64,000 nucleotides of DNA from Fenollaria timonensis (GTDB lineage Bacteria; Bacillota; Clostridia; Tissierellales; Peptoniphilaceae), in contig NZ_LN898229.1 in the NCBI RefSeq assembly GCF_001457835.1, positions 612,082-676,081 of the forward strand, given 5' to 3'. How positions within the stretch are numbered: the first letter of the stretch is position 1; each line of letters begins with the position of its first letter. The notes under the pieces are model-generated. The model was not told the origin of the DNA. It did no database searches and saw only the letters and a program-made list of their open reading frames with translations. Shown here piece by piece: positions 61,501 through 64,000 of the stretch. Position numbers and translations under genes: made by a program.

Positions 61501-63953
61501 CAGTGTATGGCGAAGGTATTAATATCGTCCTTCACTCCAACAATACCGATAATATTAATGACGAAGCAACTATAACAATTCCTGTAACTATTTCAGATAT
61601 TGACAAGACAAATGACGTTATAGACGCTGTATCAAGTTCAACTATTTCTAAAATGAAAGGTAATCTTGTTATTAAAGAGCTTCCAAAAGTTCCAGTAACT
61701 GGAGAACAATCTGAAATTGATAAAATTAAAGATACAAATGCAAAAGTATTTAACAAACCAAAACATTCATTCCTTGGTTGGACCCTATATAGATTCGATA
61801 ACGACCCACAAAAATCAGATTTAATCGCTGGTCAAAACAATGAAAGAATTGGCGAATTAATTAATGGTGTGGTTGCAGGTGGAACAAAGAGAATTCCAAA
61901 GAGAACAGAATGGATCAAAGATATAACAGGAGATAAATACAAATACGAAAGATATATTCCAAATACTTTCTCTTTAGCTTTGAGAGCAGAAGATGTCCCA
62001 AGTCAAGATGATAATCAAGGAACAGGAAAATATAATATTTTCTTAGATGCAATTGATGAGGGCAAAGACCTTCACTTATATGCAAACTACAGACCATTCT
62101 TTGATGTAAAAGTTTATCCTTCTTATAAGAACATTGATAAGAATCAAGGACAATATGGTAAGTATGTGAACAATGTTGAAGAAGCTAAGAAACATTCTGT
62201 AAATGTAGGCTTGCTACACAGAACTGCTGTAACTAATTTTGGTACACCAACAGTTCACCAAAACGCTAACTACTATCCACTAGAAGGTGGAAAAGCTTCA
62301 TTAAAATCATGGGATGGCAAATCAAAAACTCCATTAACTTGGAAACTTCCAGGCTTTGACGAATTAGGACAAAGAAAATCTTATGTATCAGTAATAGTTA
62401 CAGATGATAAAAAAGATGCTTATGCAAACTTCCAATCACCAAACTGGGATAATTTGGGAGCAAAAACTTATATAAGATTACAAGACGCAACTGCTACACA
62501 AGATCCTAACGCACCAAAGAACTTACACGAAAATGCAGGCAACCCCTATGGCGATCCAGTCGCAAAAGATCAAGCCTTTACAGTTGGTGTAGATGCCTTT
62601 ACATCTGCAACTTCAAGAAAAGCACTTGAAACAACTGGAGTTGATAAAGAAGTAATTGGATATGAAATTTGGAACACATCTACTCCAATTGAAGTCCTAA
62701 AACCAGTCTTTGACAATGTATATGATGATGAAACAGAAGCTAAATTACACTGGACAGAAGCTGAAAAGAAAGCTGATATTAAAAAGATTGTTTTAAAAGT
62801 TGCTGATGGTGCTGAAACCACTCTTGCAAAACAAAATGATGGTTCTTACACGGACGGAACTATAACAGCCACTCCTAATGGAGACAGACTTGTTTTAAGT
62901 CCACTTAATTTAAATGGAAAAGCAGGACAAGACATCGTAGCTAAATATGTAGTAGAAAAGAATGGACAAGAAGTCACAGGTCCAGAAGGAAGAATTACAA
63001 TCAACAAGAGAGGTAAATCTGCACCTGTTGAAGATATGAAACAAATTCATAATGATGCCGATGGAAAATCAAAGATTGAATTTACAGTTCCAGACCCTGT
63101 ATTAAATAAACCTACTAAGGGAACAACTTATACTGCACAAAAGTGGGACGAAACTCAAAATAAATGGGTTGATGTAGGTAAAGTAACTCTTGATTCTGAT
63201 AATGACAAAGGAACACAAAAAGAAATTACTTTAGATGACACCGTAAAAGATGGCGACATAGTAAGAATAAAATCTGAACAACCAGGTCTTAATCCTAGCG
63301 ATTCAACAGGAACTGGCGATAGTCCTTACACACCAGCTACTGGCGATGAAAATCGTAAGTATGTAAAACTAGATAGAGCCGCTCCTATTACAAATGCAAA
63401 AGCTGAAGACGAAGCATTTAGAAGATTTATCGACCTAAGAGGAACTATAAATGAAATTCCAGATGGAAGAAAAGTTAAGATCATAATTAATTATAAAGAC
63501 GGTACACCTGCTATAGAAATTCTAAAAGAAATTACAGTGGAAAATAAAGAAAATATAATCGAAGATCTTAACACTACACTAAGGAAGGGAATTGAAGAAG
63601 GAAATATTCCTGAAATTAAGATAATAGCATCTGATAGATTTGGTAACAGCGAAACAAAAAAAGTTGATTACACAGAAAGCTATCAACTTGAAGTAATTCT
63701 AAGTGGAGTTAGAGCTGGAAAGAAATTTATAAAAGTTTCAGCAGATAGAGCAAATGCTCAAGTAACTGTAAAAGTTATGAGAAACGGAAAAGAAGCTGAA
63801 ACACAAACTATAACATTAAAAGAAGCTAAAAAATTCGAAAGAATTACATTTGATAACAAGTTAGAATCAGGAGACATTCTAGTTGTATCAGGTATAGTAA
63901 GAGAAGGCACAAAGAATTATACAACAAATCCATACGAAAAATCAGTTAGGTAG
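58554..63953 (+). CDS. Very large secreted surface protein (adhesin-like)
   Basis: A 1799-residue exported protein. The signal peptide KTLALVMAFLMIVTMMPVNVFA (shown in part) ends near Ala32. The N-terminal ~700 residues are beta-rich with TYLGRYYDQNG and FTLNFNPYVNITSS segments. The middle has InlB-like repeats (KRILGWTTTK ... AVYGE; HSFLGWTLYRF ... LHLYANYRPFFDVKVYPSY). The C-terminal ~400 residues hold several Ig-like units (PVFDNVYDDETEAKLHWTEAEK; RGTINEIPDGRKVKI). No LPxTG, SLH or membrane anchor is seen before the stop. It is 47 bases from the window edge, so downstream partners are unknown. The ATG at 58554 has AAAGGAG eight bases upstream; a longer frame runs through the leader hairpin. 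Confidence 0.82.
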   Translation: MKNFQKHYLRKTLALVMAFLMIVTMMPVNVFAEEPQLPGTSTRAVDPEGKPSVNWEEDSAAKDDGAGYWPLPENVKIIKGQRGADPLNTLGFTYLGRYYDQNGRIVLKFEVSQRNQADSYPWSRFVMRFPSELYQKIDKDASYVLWKQTEVFAINNFDTLNASSVRGQSANCLQFPYRNVGAQYGHREVNIVLKADTDWDKTFAQKTQAVQLRLYNGNNDNLKIFSTAGGYKGADYAALGYNTYTKTAVVGDLSKRPKDLMEATTKSMTQSGGQNDQFHSADSSLQLDRDDKKVRLIYTFASDVVSGRMDGDKYAIRQTLDRDFIKYLDLGNKGKTEEEKNQIGSIYFLSENETPIGTKLPIYASYIEGLELNPDGSAKLDGEGNPTFNRVDGAVFLQFAETGYEYKDNPDSADPNYVQTITTDFNNILRNGPQDSGSIMVFEYNIDPEKINEDLVKDKELSKNFMFDTRYLLSNNKGVRKYTATTTEDIVIQPNKNNFFTLNFNPYVNITSSMITTSEKEDFVLNIGGSEGIWKSWKREGHAFFPDTDDYAINMYGWQFYLRDHNIKTGMTIKKGTPITVYLPNLDYGNKGKYPDFVDFDIVTGEQKGSSGDKLKNKQSLTGNKFLRLKKVTKADGSDLFYPPMYFKNSISTVGATAVIEKYVPIVDEIFIDSKEFTGIMRSEGGVRSELYIPGETKSTHYLGKSFINTEENNSGDTTAYLRSDGKEDPQKFAVNNDGTSDIFEKRIFNKKEYEGLAFNIKKQYFGAESIKYATENKSVAELGLLRDQPIVFTTYSETSLKSEPVIEQVQTKVKFDLNGQKSKENLPVIEKIAPLSKQYRYDYLTGEVNKDYKPSGFEGDYVRYVDENNKTKEVDGRTYQNILNHDGLEYDLTNKDQKAAFLKRQMPTKDEINVPQGKRILGWTTTKLTDIAGGKTAVEQFNELRDNNKVIKEAKDWEKVDANENYIFDSKSPIDKERTVYAVYGEGINIVLHSNNTDNINDEATITIPVTISDIDKTNDVIDAVSSSTISKMKGNLVIKELPKVPVTGEQSEIDKIKDTNAKVFNKPKHSFLGWTLYRFDNDPQKSDLIAGQNNERIGELINGVVAGGTKRIPKRTEWIKDITGDKYKYERYIPNTFSLALRAEDVPSQDDNQGTGKYNIFLDAIDEGKDLHLYANYRPFFDVKVYPSYKNIDKNQGQYGKYVNNVEEAKKHSVNVGLLHRTAVTNFGTPTVHQNANYYPLEGGKASLKSWDGKSKTPLTWKLPGFDELGQRKSYVSVIVTDDKKDAYANFQSPNWDNLGAKTYIRLQDATATQDPNAPKNLHENAGNPYGDPVAKDQAFTVGVDAFTSATSRKALETTGVDKEVIGYEIWNTSTPIEVLKPVFDNVYDDETEAKLHWTEAEKKADIKKIVLKVADGAETTLAKQNDGSYTDGTITATPNGDRLVLSPLNLNGKAGQDIVAKYVVEKNGQEVTGPEGRITINKRGKSAPVEDMKQIHNDADGKSKIEFTVPDPVLNKPTKGTTYTAQKWDETQNKWVDVGKVTLDSDNDKGTQKEITLDDTVKDGDIVRIKSEQPGLNPSDSTGTGDSPYTPATGDENRKYVKLDRAAPITNAKAEDEAFRRFIDLRGTINEIPDGRKVKIIINYKDGTPAIEILKEITVENKENIIEDLNTTLRKGIEEGNIPEIKIIASDRFGNSETKKVDYTESYQLEVILSGVRAGKKFIKVSADRANAQVTVKVMRNGKEAETQTITLKEAKKFERITFDNKLESGDILVVSGIVREGTKNYTTNPYEKSVR

Positions 63954-64000
63954 GATAGATTGATACAAGAAAGAAATTAGTAGGTTGAGGTGGGGAGCTT

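Overview
The window is a chromosomal stretch from a low-GC anaerobic Gram-positive bacterium (Bacillota). The nearest fit is a Peptoniphilaceae/Tissierellales-type coccus. This is inferred from the arginine deiminase operon, a B12-type (class II) ribonucleotide reductase, an SLH-domain surface protein, a very large secreted surface protein, lipoproteins with Gram-positive lipoboxes, AGGAGG ribosome binding sites and TTGACA-17-TATAAT promoters. No rRNA, tRNA or CRISPR array was seen.

Layout. 1-8.3 kb: AT-rich accessory genes (DJ-1/PfpI-like, VanZ-like, GNAT), a small lipoprotein that looks frameshifted, a ParB/sulfiredoxin-like protein, and a TetR-controlled heterodimeric ABC transporter whose promoter carries both a perfect palindromic operator and a Fur-box-like sequence. 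8.7-9.9 kb: a complete IS30-family element with a 3-bp target duplication. 10.5-13.0 kb: a Dam-like methyltransferase plus PD-(D/E)XK endonuclease bracketed by a 35-bp direct repeat copied from the start of a metallophosphoesterase gene. 13.9-16.7 kb: a MacB-type ABC gene interrupted by an amber codon. 17.2-20.0 kb: three copies of a ~155-bp terminator-promoter element alternate with small accessory genes. 20.8-33 kb: housekeeping genes (AGCS symporter, MurC, SpoVG, MATE pump, DUF4143 ATPase, PgeF, M18 aminopeptidase, dihydroorotase, NAD-kinase-like protein). 33-38.6 kb: NrdJ, then an ABC exporter operon. 38.9-41.6 kb: a membrane/extracytoplasmic redox module (TlpA-like lipoprotein, CXXC small protein, 4Fe-4S membrane protein) with a MarR regulator. 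41.9-45.1 kb: arcA-arcB-arcC, which makes ATP from arginine. 45.2-48.8 kb: glutaredoxin, methyltransferase, lipoprotein, and a stalk-domain protein with a degenerate redoxin. 49.0-55.0 kb: a tight operon dnaX-ebfC-recR-murI-fni-pncB. 55.3-64 kb: SLH protein, ThiD-like kinase and a 1799-residue surface protein.

The most unusual feature is architectural. At least seven modules are bracketed by near-identical copies of short intergenic sequence (terminator, promoter or RBS): 3.07-3.68, 10.7-12.9, 17.4-18.2, 18.4-19.8, 26.4-27.7, 35.4-38.6, 47.9-48.8 and 55.3-57.1 kb. This looks like repeated insertion or excision of gene cassettes with duplication of the boundary sequence. A second theme is an 18-bp periodic repeat. 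It occurs in two intergenic arrays and, in frame, in the linker of DnaX as nine hexapeptides. All functional names rest on motif recognition in the translated sequence; no database search was run.
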